Source: Ga0077536 sp943370145
GTDB lineage: Bacteria > Pseudomonadota > Gammaproteobacteria > Ga0077536
Assembly: GCA_943370145.1 (NCBI GenBank)
Contig: CALRPY020000014.1
Location: 1-64,000 of the forward strand
DNA length: 64,000 bases
Direction of reading: 5' to 3'
Under the pieces are notes generated by a model, which worked only from the letters and a program-made list of their open reading frames with translations, made no database searches and had not been told where the DNA came from. This document shows positions 7,572-16,444 of the stretch, piece after piece. Position 1 is the stretch's first letter; each line of letters begins with the position of its first letter. A program made the position numbers and the translations under genes.

Positions 7572-9986
7572 ATGAGGTTCAAGCTAGCCAAGTGGGTCAT
7601 GGACCACCGCGCGTCGGTGGGCATCGCCTTCATTCTCGTCACGCTCGCCTTCGCGGCGGGCATTCCGAAGGTCGAGATCAGGACGATCTTCAACGATCTC
7701 CTGCCGACCGACGACCCTTACGTGCAGGTCTACTTCGACCATCCGAACTTCGGCAACCCGCTGATGATGTCGGTGATGGTCAAGCGCAAGGACGGCGACA
7801 TCTACCACCCGGACACCCTGAAAAAGGTCTGGCAGATGACGCGCGACGTCGACCTTGCGCCCAAGGTCGACCACGACAGCGTGATCTCGATCTCGACCGA
7901 GAAGCTGCGCTATGCGGAGGCCACGCCCTACGGTGTCGATCTGCAGCCGCTGATGGACGACACCGCGCCAGAGACCGCCGAGGAAGTCGCCGACTTCCGG
8001 CGCCGCGTGGCGATGTCGCCGAACGCCCGCACTTTCTATGTCTCGAACGACGAAAGCGCGACGCTGATCACCTTCGCCTTCTTCCACAGCGTGGATTACG
8101 GCGAGGCCTTCAATTACGTGCAGGGTCTCGTCGAGCAGGCGCGCGACGCCAATCATGAAGTCCATCTGGCCGGCCAGCCCGTGCTGACCGGCTGGGTCTA
8201 CAAGCTGCAGAAGCAGACCTACAGCATCTTCGGCGTGACGGTCGGCGCGCTCATCATTGCGCTGGTGCTGTACATGCGCAACGTCGCCGGCGTGGTCACG
8301 CCGATCGTCTGCGCGGCGGTCGCCGCGGTGTGGGGCTTCGGCTTCATCGGCTGGCTCCAGCGTCCGGTGGAGCCGCTGCTGATGATTGTGCCGCTGCTGC
8401 TGGTCGCGCGCTCCTTCTCGCACTGCGTGCAGTACACCGAGCGCTATTACGAGGTGCTGATGCACCTGAAGGACCGCCGCAAGGCGGCCGAGGTGACGAT
8501 GGCGATCATGATGGTGCCGTCGGTGCTGGGCATCATGACCGACGTCTTCGGCATCATCTTCATTGCCGTTGCGCCTATCGAGACCATGGTCAACCACGCG
8601 CTGTTCTGCGGCGCCTGGGCGCTGTGGATCATCCCGACCGGCGTGTTCCTGATCTCGATCCTGCTGTCCTACCTGCCGGTGCCGGGCAACGTCGAGAAGA
8701 TCGTCGGCGGCGCCCAGAAGGAGGCCGGCATCCACCTGCTCGAGGAGAAGGTGCTGGACCGCATCGCCCGGATCACGACCGGCCGGGCCGCGCTGGTGAC
8801 CGGTGCGGCCACGGTGGTCATAGGCATTGCGTCGATTTACGTGAACTCCCTGATCAAGATCGGCAACCCCGTCGAGGGCAGCGGCCTCTTGTGGCACGAC
8901 TCCGAGTTCAACACGGCGGTGCGTGCGATCAACGCGCACTTCCCGGGCATGAACACGCTGGAAATCGTGCTGGAGTCGACGATCGAGGGCAACGAGAAGC
9001 GCGCCGCGTGGACGCCGGAATACGTGCGCGTGGCGAGCACCATCCAGGCGATGCTCGAGTCGGACCCGGTGATGCCGCCGCGCGCGACCCTGTCCTTCGC
9101 CGACTACATGGCGGAGGTCAATCGTCTTTTTTCGGGCGGCAACCCGAAGTGGCAGCAGCTCGACCCGACGGACGACGCGGTCGGCAGTGCCGGCTTCGCG
9201 GCGACCATGGGCACGAACCCGGTCAACTTCGGGCATATCGCAGATTTCCAGTTCCAGAACTCGACCGTCTCGCTGTGGTTCAAGGACAACAAGCAGGAAA
9301 CGGTTGACGGCGCGCTGGCCGCCGCGAAGCGCGCGGTGGCGGTTGTCGGCGAGGAGCACCCGGACTTCAAGGTGCGCCTCGGCACCGGCGTGATCGCGCT
9401 GCAGGAAGCGATGAACAGCGTGGTGTCACGCTACCACTGGTTCATCCTCGGTCTCGTCAACGTGGCGGTGCTCGTCATCGCCGCGCTTGCGTACAAGTCG
9501 ATCATGGCCGGCATCCTCTTGCTGATCCCGGTGAACCTGTCGAACTTCATGCTCGGCGCGACGATGCACCTGCTCGGCATCGGCATGGACATCAACGCGA
9601 CAATCGTCGCGGTGATGGGCGTGGGCGTCGGCATCGACTACGGCATCTACCTGCTGTCCCGCATCTGCGAGGAGTACACCGCGCACAACCATGATCTGAC
9701 CAAGGCCATCCAGGTCTCGCTGACCACTACCGGCAAGGCGATCATGTTCACGGCGACGATCATGCTGGTCGGCATCGTGCCCTGGTATTTCCTGTCGGAT
9801 CTCAAGTTCATGGCCGACATGGGCATGCTGCTGATCGCGATCATGCTGATCAACATGATCCTGTCGCTGGTGGTGCTGCCGCTGCTGGTGTGGTTCGTGA
9901 AGCCGAAGTTCATGGCCCGCGAGGACCTCGCGGTGGGTGAGAACGTCGACCTCTCGAAGTTCATGGCCGAGGCCGGCGCGCACTGA
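7572..9986 (+). CDS. RND-superfamily (MMPL-type) exporter
   Basis: 804 residues with two repeated halves. Each half has one N-terminal membrane helix, a large periplasmic loop and a five-helix bundle; the second half resumes near 'WFILGLVNVAVLVIAALAY'. The motif 'MGVGVGIDYGIYLLSRI' near residue 690 is the conserved MMPL/RND helix-4 signature carrying the proton-relay aspartate. This group (COG1033, with HpnN and MmpL relatives) exports hydrophobic lipids or hopanoids, but the cargo here is unknown. The start was taken at ATG 7572 ('MRFKLAKWV'), giving a short cytoplasmic tail before helix 1. The upstream extension is Ala/Arg-rich noise. Confidence 0.85.
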   Translation: MRFKLAKWVMDHRASVGIAFILVTLAFAAGIPKVEIRTIFNDLLPTDDPYVQVYFDHPNFGNPLMMSVMVKRKDGDIYHPDTLKKVWQMTRDVDLAPKVDHDSVISISTEKLRYAEATPYGVDLQPLMDDTAPETAEEVADFRRRVAMSPNARTFYVSNDESATLITFAFFHSVDYGEAFNYVQGLVEQARDANHEVHLAGQPVLTGWVYKLQKQTYSIFGVTVGALIIALVLYMRNVAGVVTPIVCAAVAAVWGFGFIGWLQRPVEPLLMIVPLLLVARSFSHCVQYTERYYEVLMHLKDRRKAAEVTMAIMMVPSVLGIMTDVFGIIFIAVAPIETMVNHALFCGAWALWIIPTGVFLISILLSYLPVPGNVEKIVGGAQKEAGIHLLEEKVLDRIARITTGRAALVTGAATVVIGIASIYVNSLIKIGNPVEGSGLLWHDSEFNTAVRAINAHFPGMNTLEIVLESTIEGNEKRAAWTPEYVRVASTIQAMLESDPVMPPRATLSFADYMAEVNRLFSGGNPKWQQLDPTDDAVGSAGFAATMGTNPVNFGHIADFQFQNSTVSLWFKDNKQETVDGALAAAKRAVAVVGEEHPDFKVRLGTGVIALQEAMNSVVSRYHWFILGLVNVAVLVIAALAYKSIMAGILLLIPVNLSNFMLGATMHLLGIGMDINATIVAVMGVGVGIDYGIYLLSRICEEYTAHNHDLTKAIQVSLTTTGKAIMFTATIMLVGIVPWYFLSDLKFMADMGMLLIAIMLINMILSLVVLPLLVWFVKPKFMAREDLAVGENVDLSKFMAEAGAH

Positions 9987-10026
9987 CGCCGGCCCCTTGC
10001 CGCGGCGGGTCCTCCGTCGCGGCCCT

Positions 10027-10896
10027 TCAGCCGGGTCGCGGCATGTCCAGTGTCGTGACCCGGCGCAGTTCGCGCCGGTCACGCGTGTCCGCGAACGGCG
10101 TGGCGCGGTGCATCGTCGCCAGGTTGTCCCAGATCACGAGATCCCCCGCCCGCCACGCGTGGCTGTAGACGAATTCGCGTCGCGTGGCGTGCTCCATCAA
10201 TTCGCGCAGCAGGAGGCGCCCTTCGGGCAAGGGCCAGTCCACCACGCGCGATGCGTGCGATGCGAGGTACAGCGCACGCCTGCCGGTCACGGGATTCCTG
10301 CGCACGAGCGGCTGCACCACGCCACGCAGGCGCTCCTCTTCCTCGGACGTGAACTCGAAGCCCAGGATCTGCCGCGAATAGGCAATCGAATGATGGACCC
10401 GCAGCGGCTCGCAGGTGGCCTGCAGCTCGGGTGACAGCGCATCCCAGGCCGCGCGCATGTCGGCGAATTCGGTGTCCGCGCCGGCCGGCGGCACCACTCG
10501 CGCGGACAGCATCGAGTAGCGCCCGGGCGGGTCGACGAAGGACGCGTCGGTGTGCCACAGGCGGTTTGCGAGTCCGTAATGCCGGCGCCGATCGTCGGGT
10601 GGCAGCAGATCGCCGCGCTCGTCGACGTTCGAGATATCGGTCAGCGCCTCGTTGCCGAAACGGTTCGCGCCGAGCGCCGCGGCGCCGGTCTTCGCATGCA
10701 GGCTGCCGTCCAGGCGTTGCGCGAATGCCAGCTGCGTCGTGTCGTCCAGCCGCTGCTCACGAAAGACCAGGACGGCGTGCCGGTGCATGCCCTGCCGGAT
10801 GGCTTCCAGCACATCCGGCACATCGAGCGTCGCAAGGTCCACCGGCTCGGCCTCGGCGGCGGACAGTGGATGCAGGGAGCGGAAACGGAGTGCCAT
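10027..10896 (-). CDS. TauD/TfdA-family Fe(II)/2-oxoglutarate dioxygenase
   Basis: 289 residues, the typical family length of about 280-300. The iron-binding facial triad is visible: His115 and Asp117 in 'LWHTDASF', and the distal His263 in 'TMHRATPF'. The 2-oxoglutarate arginine lies shortly after, near residue 279 ('ELRRVT'). Sequence wording such as 'RVVPPAGADTEFADMRAA' resembles the TfdA/alpha-ketoglutarate-dependent 2,4-D dioxygenase branch. It oxidises an unknown small acid, sulfonate or ether. The start at ATG 10896 has a GAGG site. It lies head-on to the exporter gene and 75 nt from the MarR-type gene on the same strand. Confidence 0.85.
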   Translation of the reverse strand: MALRFRSLHPLSAAEAEPVDLATLDVPDVLEAIRQGMHRHAVLVFREQRLDDTTQLAFAQRLDGSLHAKTGAAALGANRFGNEALTDISNVDERGDLLPPDDRRRHYGLANRLWHTDASFVDPPGRYSMLSARVVPPAGADTEFADMRAAWDALSPELQATCEPLRVHHSIAYSRQILGFEFTSEEEERLRGVVQPLVRRNPVTGRRALYLASHASRVVDWPLPEGRLLLRELMEHATRREFVYSHAWRAGDLVIWDNLATMHRATPFADTRDRRELRRVTTLDMPRPG

Positions 10897-10971
10897 GGTC
10901 ACCTCGTCGTGGTCAGCGTGCGCCACGCCCAGCATAGGTCAGGGCGAGCGCGGAAGGACACCGGCCCACGC

Positions 10972-11334
10972 TCACAGCGCCTTGCGGAATTCCGCCAGCG
11001 CGTAGTCGATGAGCGCGTCCAGCCGCGCCTTCAGTTTCGGTGACATCGCGATCAGTCGCGAGCGCCGGTCGTCGGGATTCTCGACCTCCAGCAGATAGCC
11101 TTCCTGCAGCGCACGGTTCAGGTACTTCATCGCCGTCTGCGGGCTCAAAGACTGCATGAAGCCATAGGCTTCGGTTCGCGGCACCGGCCGGCCGTCGCGC
11201 AACCACATCTCGGTGAACAGCGCGGAGTAGTGCAGATCGAAGAAATCTCCGTCGTCGAAGCTCGCCGCCCAGTGCCGGTCGAGCTTGCGCAGCGCCCCCA
11301 CGAAGGCGACCTGCTCGTCCCGCCTGCTGCTCAC
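10972..11334 (-). CDS. MarR-type winged-helix transcriptional regulator
   Basis: About 120 residues with a MarR-like fold: helices, 'SLSPQTAMKYLNRALQEGYLLE' as the recognition helix, and the wing 'VENPDDRRSRLIAMSPKLKARLD'. The start was taken at GTG 11334, with GAGG 7 nt upstream; the open frame continues to 11391 without a good ribosome site. It probably represses the divergent desaturase operon, because an AT-rich perfect palindrome (11528-11541) lies between them. The TauD-type dioxygenase gene lies downstream on the same strand and may be co-transcribed. Confidence 0.8.
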   Translation of the reverse strand: MSSRRDEQVAFVGALRKLDRHWAASFDDGDFFDLHYSALFTEMWLRDGRPVPRTEAYGFMQSLSPQTAMKYLNRALQEGYLLEVENPDDRRSRLIAMSPKLKARLDALIDYALAEFRKAL

Positions 11335-11527
11335 GACCGCGTCCTCACATGGCCTCTCCTGCACCGGGGCGGGGCGGCGTCCCGGGCGCACGGGCGCTCG
11401 CGGTGCACACGCCGCGCGGAGCCCGGCGGAGGTTCGTTCCGGCCGTGCGTCGCAAGTGTTTGATCGTTATCGGGTCCATCCGGTTTTTATAGCAGGGCGT
11501 CGGTATCGGCAGGAAAATTGCTTTCAT

Positions 11528-11541
11528 ATTTATATATAAAT
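11528..11541. promoter_or_regulatory. AT-rich palindrome, candidate MarR operator
   Basis: ATTTATATATAAAT is a perfect 14-bp palindrome in an otherwise GC-rich genome. It lies 23 bp before the desaturase start and between it and the divergent MarR-type gene. The position fits an operator overlapping the promoter. Confidence 0.5.
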
Positions 11542-11564
11542 TTACCTGTTTATGCGAGGCCTCG

Positions 11565-12590
11565 ATGAGTATGCCCCTCACGCTGAGCCGGCTGATGCGC
11601 GATGAAGCCGGCACCCTGCCCAATCTGCTCGCGCTCACCTACGCGGTGGGCGGTCACCTGGCGGGGCTTGCCCTGCTGACCGTGACCAGCCCCGGCCTGA
11701 ATGCGCTCGGCGTGCTGCTGACGATGCATTCGATGGTGATCGCCGCCTATCTCATCCACGAGGCGGCGCACATGACGCTCTTCCTCGAGCAGCGCCACAA
11801 CCGGTACACCGGTGAGCTGATGGCCTGGATCTGCGGTGCGTCCTATGCGTCTTTCGACCGCATCCGTCACTTCCACCTGCGGCATCACCGCGACCGCGCT
11901 GATGTCGCCCGCTTCGATTACAAGATCCTGCTGCGCCGCCTGCCGGCGCCCCTGCGCGGCGTGGTCTATGCGCTCGAATGGGCTTACGTGCCGGCGATCG
12001 AACTGCTGATGCACTACCAGTTGCTGGTGCGCCCGTTCACGAATCCGGCCGAAGCCTCGCGCCGCGCACGGGTGATCGTGGTGCTCGCGAGCCGGGTTGC
12101 ACTGTTCGGCGCGCTGTACGCGATGAGTCCGCGCGCGCTCGCCTGCTACGCGCTCGCCTACCTGTTTTTCCTGACCGTGATGAACTTCTTCGATGCCTTC
12201 CACCATACCTTCGACCAGTACTTCGTCGCCGAGGACGACGAGCGGGTGTCGATGGAGGGCAAGGACCGAATCTACGAGCAGGCGAACACCTATTCCAACG
12301 TCGTGTCGGTGCGCTGGCCTTGGCTGAACCTGCTGACGCTCAATTTTGGCTACCACAACGCGCATCACCAGCGCGCCGGCACGGCGTGGCATCGCTTGCC
12401 GGCGCTCCACCGCGAGTTGTACGGCGACGATACGCACCAGCTGCTACCGCTCGGCGAACTGTTGCGCACCTTCCATCGCAACCGCCTGCGGCGGATTCTC
12501 GACGAGGACTATGGCAGCGTGGCCAGTGACGGTCGCCGCGCCGATGGCTTCGTCGGCGCCCACGCGGTGTCTTTCCTCAGCGTGGTGTGA
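11565..12590 (+). CDS. Membrane fatty acid desaturase
   Basis: 341 residues with four hydrophobic stretches. The three histidine boxes of the di-iron membrane desaturase family are present: HEAAH (65-69), HFHLRHH (102-108) and HNAHH (264-268). These enzymes introduce a double bond or hydroxyl into acyl chains using O2. Acyl length and regiospecificity cannot be predicted. The ATG at 11565 has GAGG upstream. The stop codon overlaps the start of the following SDR gene by 3-4 nt, indicating translational coupling. Confidence 0.87.
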   Translation: MSMPLTLSRLMRDEAGTLPNLLALTYAVGGHLAGLALLTVTSPGLNALGVLLTMHSMVIAAYLIHEAAHMTLFLEQRHNRYTGELMAWICGASYASFDRIRHFHLRHHRDRADVARFDYKILLRRLPAPLRGVVYALEWAYVPAIELLMHYQLLVRPFTNPAEASRRARVIVVLASRVALFGALYAMSPRALACYALAYLFFLTVMNFFDAFHHTFDQYFVAEDDERVSMEGKDRIYEQANTYSNVVSVRWPWLNLLTLNFGYHNAHHQRAGTAWHRLPALHRELYGDDTHQLLPLGELLRTFHRNRLRRILDEDYGSVASDGRRADGFVGAHAVSFLSVV

Positions 12591-13336
12591 GCGTGCAGAT
12601 CGACCTCGCGGGCAAGCGGGCGCTGGTGACCGGTGCGGCGACCGGCATCGGGCGCGCCATCGCGATGGGACTTGCGCGAGCCGGCGCCGCGGTCGTCGTC
12701 AATCATCTCGGCAGCCCGGCGGCGGCCGAGGAAGTGGTTGCCGGCTGTGGCGCGCCCTCGCTGGCCGTCGAGGCCGACGTCAGTCGCGCCGCCGACGTCG
12801 AGCGCCTGCTGGCGACCACGCTGGCCGCCCTCGGTGGCATCGACATTCTCGTCAACAACGCCGCGGTCGTGCTGGTGAAGCCCTTCCTCGAGATCACCGA
12901 GGACGAATGGGAGCACGTGCTCGCGACGGATCTGAAGTCGGTGTTCCTGTGCTGTCGCGCGGCGCTGCCTGCGATGCTCGCGCAGCAGGACGGGTGCATC
13001 ATCAACGTCGCATCGGAACTGGGCTACCTGGGACGCGCGCAGTACGCGCCGTATACCGCGGCCAAAGGCGGTGTGATCGCGCTGACGCGGAGCCTGGCGC
13101 GCGAGTTCGCACCGGTCGTCCGCGTCAACGGCATCGCCCCGGGCCCGACGCTCACGCCGATGCTGGAATCCGAACTCGCGCTGACCGGCGCGCTCGCGGC
13201 CGAGACCGCCATCCCTGCCGGCCGGCTTGGACGCCCTGAGGAAATCGCCGCCACCGCCGTGTTCCTGGCCTCGACGCACGCCGCGTTCTACCACGGCGAA
13301 ATGCTGAGTCCGAACGGCGGCGCGCTGATGCGCTGA
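12587..13336 (+). CDS. Short-chain dehydrogenase/reductase
   Basis: 249 residues of classical SDR type: the cofactor loop TGAATGIG (15-22), the structural 'NNAA' motif and the catalytic Ser143, Tyr156 and Lys160 ('YTAAK'). The arrangement fits an NAD(P)-dependent 3-oxoacyl or secondary alcohol dehydrogenase. Translation starts at GTG 12587 overlapping the desaturase stop, or at GTG 12593. Coupling with the desaturase suggests that both act on the same acyl or hydroxyacyl substrate, which is inference. Confidence 0.85.
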   Translation: MSVQIDLAGKRALVTGAATGIGRAIAMGLARAGAAVVVNHLGSPAAAEEVVAGCGAPSLAVEADVSRAADVERLLATTLAALGGIDILVNNAAVVLVKPFLEITEDEWEHVLATDLKSVFLCCRAALPAMLAQQDGCIINVASELGYLGRAQYAPYTAAKGGVIALTRSLAREFAPVVRVNGIAPGPTLTPMLESELALTGALAAETAIPAGRLGRPEEIAATAVFLASTHAAFYHGEMLSPNGGALMR

Positions 13337-13388
13337 ACGCCCCCGAATTTGCACCCTGATGCGGCCCCGGGCCGGGAGATGAACGAGC

Positions 13389-14168
13389 ATGCGTGAAGTG
13401 ATGATGGCCCGCCTGTCGTGGCAGGCGTATGCAGAGCGGCTGGCGGCCGGCGCGACCCTGTTCGTGCCGATTGGCGCCCTGGAACAGCATGGTCCGCACC
13501 TGCCGCTCGGCGTCGATGCGCTGCTCGCGACCGACGTTGCGGTCGACGTCGCGGGGCGCGTCGGCGGCCTGGTCGCGGCGCCGATCAACTACGGTTACAA
13601 GTCGCAGGCGCGCTGTGGCGGCGGGCAATGCTTTCCCGGCACGACGAGCCTGGACGGCGGCACGCTCGTGGCGCTGGTGGTGGACGTCATCCGCGAACTG
13701 GCGCGCCACGGCGCGCGCAGCGTTGTGCTGGTCGATGGACACTACGAGAACCAGTGGTTCCTGACCGAAGCCTGCGAACTCGCGTTGCGTGAACCCGGCG
13801 TGAAAGAGGCCCGGCTGCGCGTGCTGCGCACCGAATACTGGGAGTTCTGCGGCACGGAGGTTCTCGATCCGATGTTCCCGGGTGGCTTCCCGGGTTTCGC
13901 CCTCGAGCACGCCGCGCTGATCGAGACGTCGATGATGCTGCACCTCCATCCCGAACTCGTGCGCATGGATCTCGTGCCGGATGACGGGCCGGCAAATTTC
14001 GAATGCTATGACGTCTATCCCCAGGACGGCCGCGGCGTGCCGCCTTCGGGCGTGCTCGCCTCCGCACTCGGTGCCAGCGCCGCCCACGGCCAGACGATCT
14101 TCGAGGCGATCTGCGCGGGTCTCGCGGCTGCCGTGCGACGGGAGTTCGGCGCGCCTGCCGGTCCCTAG
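13389..14168 (+). CDS. Creatininase-family amidohydrolase
   Basis: 259 residues, the family's usual size. The metal-binding motif 'PIGALEQHGPHLPLGVD' gives Glu32, His34 and Asp43. A later 'LVDGHYENQW' segment corresponds to the conserved GH(G/Y)xN metal site. Family members are creatinine amidohydrolases, but also MftE-like peptidases and formamidopyrimidine hydrolases, so the substrate stays open. It follows the SDR gene by 52 nt and is probably in the same operon. Confidence 0.82.
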   Translation: MREVMMARLSWQAYAERLAAGATLFVPIGALEQHGPHLPLGVDALLATDVAVDVAGRVGGLVAAPINYGYKSQARCGGGQCFPGTTSLDGGTLVALVVDVIRELARHGARSVVLVDGHYENQWFLTEACELALREPGVKEARLRVLRTEYWEFCGTEVLDPMFPGGFPGFALEHAALIETSMMLHLHPELVRMDLVPDDGPANFECYDVYPQDGRGVPPSGVLASALGASAAHGQTIFEAICAGLAAAVRREFGAPAGP

Positions 14169-14317
14169 CGACCGGGCGGCTGGGTCTACCGCTGTTGCAG
14201 GGGGTGTGTTGCCACCGAGGACCCGGCTCACACCGCGGCTGATTGATTGGGACCGTGTGTGCGCCAGCCCAACAGGCCTGAAGCAAGTGCGTTACCCCGC
14301 ATCATCAAAGATGTTCG

Positions 14318-14359
14318 CCTCTCCCGCCCCGGGAGAGGTGAAGAGCGGTCGACCGCTCG
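14318..14359. repeat. Two small inverted repeats in the creatininase-ogt gap
   Basis: CCTCTCCC (14318-14325) pairs with GGGAGAGG (14331-14338) around a 5-nt loop, and GAGCGGTCGACCGCTC (14344-14359) is a perfect palindrome. They lie in the 265-bp gap between convergent genes and may serve as a bidirectional transcription end. No gene was seen in the gap. Confidence 0.4.
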
Positions 14360-14433
14360 ACAAGCCTCTTTCACAAACGCTGACGACACTTCCCGCGTCA
14401 GCCCAACGGGCATGCGGCGCGTGTCCTCTCCGC

Positions 14434-14931
14434 TCAGAAGCCGAGCGAAAGCTGGCCGCCGCGTTCGAGGGCGAGCAGGGCCTGCTTGCGATGCAGGCCG
14501 CCGGCGTAGCCGGTGAGCTCCCCCTGGCTGCCGATGACGCGATGGCAGGGCACGACGATGCCGATCGGATTGCGGCCGTTCGCGGCCCCTACCGCGCGCG
14601 AGGCCAGCGGACTGTCCAGGTGCTGCGCGATTTCGCCATAGGTGGTCGTCGCGCCGTAAGGGATTTCCAGCAGCGCGCGCCAGACCCGCTGCTGGAAGGG
14701 CGTGCCCATGGGCGCGAGGGGCAGTTCGAAACGCTGCCGCGTGCCGGTGAAATACTCTTCCAGCTGGCGCTGCGTTTCGACGAGCACGGGCAGCGTCGGT
14801 TCGTGGTACCAGTCTCCGTCGCGCGCCGGCAGATATTTCTGGTCGATGAAATGCAGGCCCGTGAGTTGTTCGCCGTCGGCAACCAGCAGCAGGTCGCCGA
14901 GCGGTGAGGAACACAGCTCGTAGCACTTCAC
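14434..14931 (-). CDS. ogt: Methylated-DNA--protein-cysteine S-methyltransferase
   Basis: 165 residues, a normal size for Ogt. It has the acceptor motif 'VPCHRVIG' (Cys129) and the preceding 'GNPLA/NGRNPIGI'-type segment 'RAVGAANGRNPIGIV'. It repairs O6-methylguanine by irreversible transfer of the alkyl group to that cysteine. The start is a GTG at 14931 whose last bases overlap the TGA of the upstream alkylation glycosylase gene (GTGA), so the two are translationally coupled. The longer frame to 15108 overlaps the neighbour's 3' end and was not used. Confidence 0.9.
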   Translation of the reverse strand: MKCYELCSSPLGDLLLVADGEQLTGLHFIDQKYLPARDGDWYHEPTLPVLVETQRQLEEYFTGTRQRFELPLAPMGTPFQQRVWRALLEIPYGATTTYGEIAQHLDSPLASRAVGAANGRNPIGIVVPCHRVIGSQGELTGYAGGLHRKQALLALERGGQLSLGF

Positions 14932-16331
14932 GCGAGTCGTCGCCACAGGTGCATCACCGCATAGGCTCGCCACGGGCGCCACGGCTCGGCGAGCTCGAGC
15001 ACCCGGCGGGGATTGCGCTCCGCCAGTGACTTCATCACGCCGTAATCCGTGTGCGGAAACGCGTCGCGCGCGGCCAGGGCACGCATCGCGATGTACTGCG
15101 CCGTCCACTCGCCGATGCCGGGCAGCGCTTTCAGGGCCTGCACCGAGGCAACGAGCGGGGCGCCGGGCTCGAGCACCAGGCGACCGCTGGCCATCGCGTC
15201 TGCGATGCCGAGGATGCTGCGCGCGCGCGCGCCGATGATCCCGAGTGACGCGATGGCGTCGACCGACTGCGCGGCCACGGTGGCCGCGGACGGGAACAGG
15301 CGGTCCAGTGCGCTGAACGGTGTCGCGATCGGCGTGCCGAACGCCGCGGTGAAACGCGCGGCGAGCGTGCGTGCCGCCTTGACGGTGATCTGCTGCCCGA
15401 GCACCGCGCGCACCGCAAGTTCGAAGGCATCGAAGGCGCCAGGCAGGCGCAGGCCCGGCTCGTCCGCCGCGAGTTCGCCCAGCGCGGCGCTGACTTCGAG
15501 CGGATCGAGCGCAAGATCGAACACGTGACGCACGCGGGACAGCACCTGCGGCAGGGCCGGCAGCAGCGTCAGCGCGACGGTGACGCGCAGCGCACAGGCG
15601 GTCGGGGTCTCGGCAATCTCGATCCAGCCCCTGTGCTCGGCGTCGTCGCCGTGCACGCGCAGCGTGCGCCGGTAGCAGCCGGCATCGATGCTTTCGGCGC
15701 CGTCGATCGTGCGCCCGCCGAGAAAGCCGAGCAGGCGGTGCCAGGCATAGGGTGGCTGGTAGGCCAGATCGAGTTCGACGCGGTCTGGCGCCCGTGGCGC
15801 GCGCAGGTGTTCACGCGGGTTTGGTCCGTGGCGCCGCGCCAGCGCGGCATCGAGCGCATGCGCATCGGCGAAGCCGGTGGCCTGCGCGACGACGGCGGCC
15901 GGCAGGCCACTGTCGGCGAACAGGCGACTCGCAAGCTGCAGCGCGTGCACATTCGCATATTGCGGCGGCGTGACGCCGAAGCGCGCGCGGAAGGCTTCCG
16001 TGAGCGCGGCTTCATCGACGCCGAGCTGCGCCGCCACTCGCGCCGTGTCAGGACGTGCTTCCGCCGTCGTCAGCAGCGCGAGGGCCCGCTGCGCGAGCCG
16101 TCCGGCATCGTCGGATACGGGCTGCTGCGGTACCAGCAGTGGCCGGCACTGCGGACAGGGTGACAGGCCCTCCACCTCGGCCGCCGCCGCGCTCTTGTAA
16201 AATTTACGCGGCGTATCGGGGATTGCGACACGCTCGCAGCGTGGCCGGCAGTAATCCCCGTCCGCCCGTGCAAGGACGCCATCGACTGATGCCTGCGGGG
16301 CGGACGGCGCTGGTTCCGAATCGGATCTCAT
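14928..16331 (-). CDS. alkA: Ada-N / AraC-HTH / AlkA fusion, 3-methyladenine DNA glycosylase II
   Basis: 467 residues with three parts. The N-terminal Ada zinc domain has Cys28, Cys32, Cys59 and Cys62, exactly the spacing of Ada Cys38/42/69/72, so the methylphosphotriester sensor is intact. An AraC-type HTH follows (about 80-175). An AlkA glycosylase occupies about 185-467, with the HhH 'LPGIGEWTAQYIAMR' and catalytic Asp429. The protein probably senses alkylation, activates transcription and excises alkylated bases. The start is ATG 16331 ('MRSDSEP'). It is coupled to ogt, forming a complete adaptive-response unit. Confidence 0.9.
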   Translation of the reverse strand: MRSDSEPAPSAPQASVDGVLARADGDYCRPRCERVAIPDTPRKFYKSAAAAEVEGLSPCPQCRPLLVPQQPVSDDAGRLAQRALALLTTAEARPDTARVAAQLGVDEAALTEAFRARFGVTPPQYANVHALQLASRLFADSGLPAAVVAQATGFADAHALDAALARRHGPNPREHLRAPRAPDRVELDLAYQPPYAWHRLLGFLGGRTIDGAESIDAGCYRRTLRVHGDDAEHRGWIEIAETPTACALRVTVALTLLPALPQVLSRVRHVFDLALDPLEVSAALGELAADEPGLRLPGAFDAFELAVRAVLGQQITVKAARTLAARFTAAFGTPIATPFSALDRLFPSAATVAAQSVDAIASLGIIGARARSILGIADAMASGRLVLEPGAPLVASVQALKALPGIGEWTAQYIAMRALAARDAFPHTDYGVMKSLAERNPRRVLELAEPWRPWRAYAVMHLWRRLA

Positions 16332-16444
16332 GCAGCCATAATAGCTGCGGAAACCCCAGTGCAAGCAAATCGCCGGCCGCGCATTGTCCGGCCGAGTCCT
16401 GCAGACACGCTGAAGACGATCCGCTCTCACCTGAAGCCGCACCG

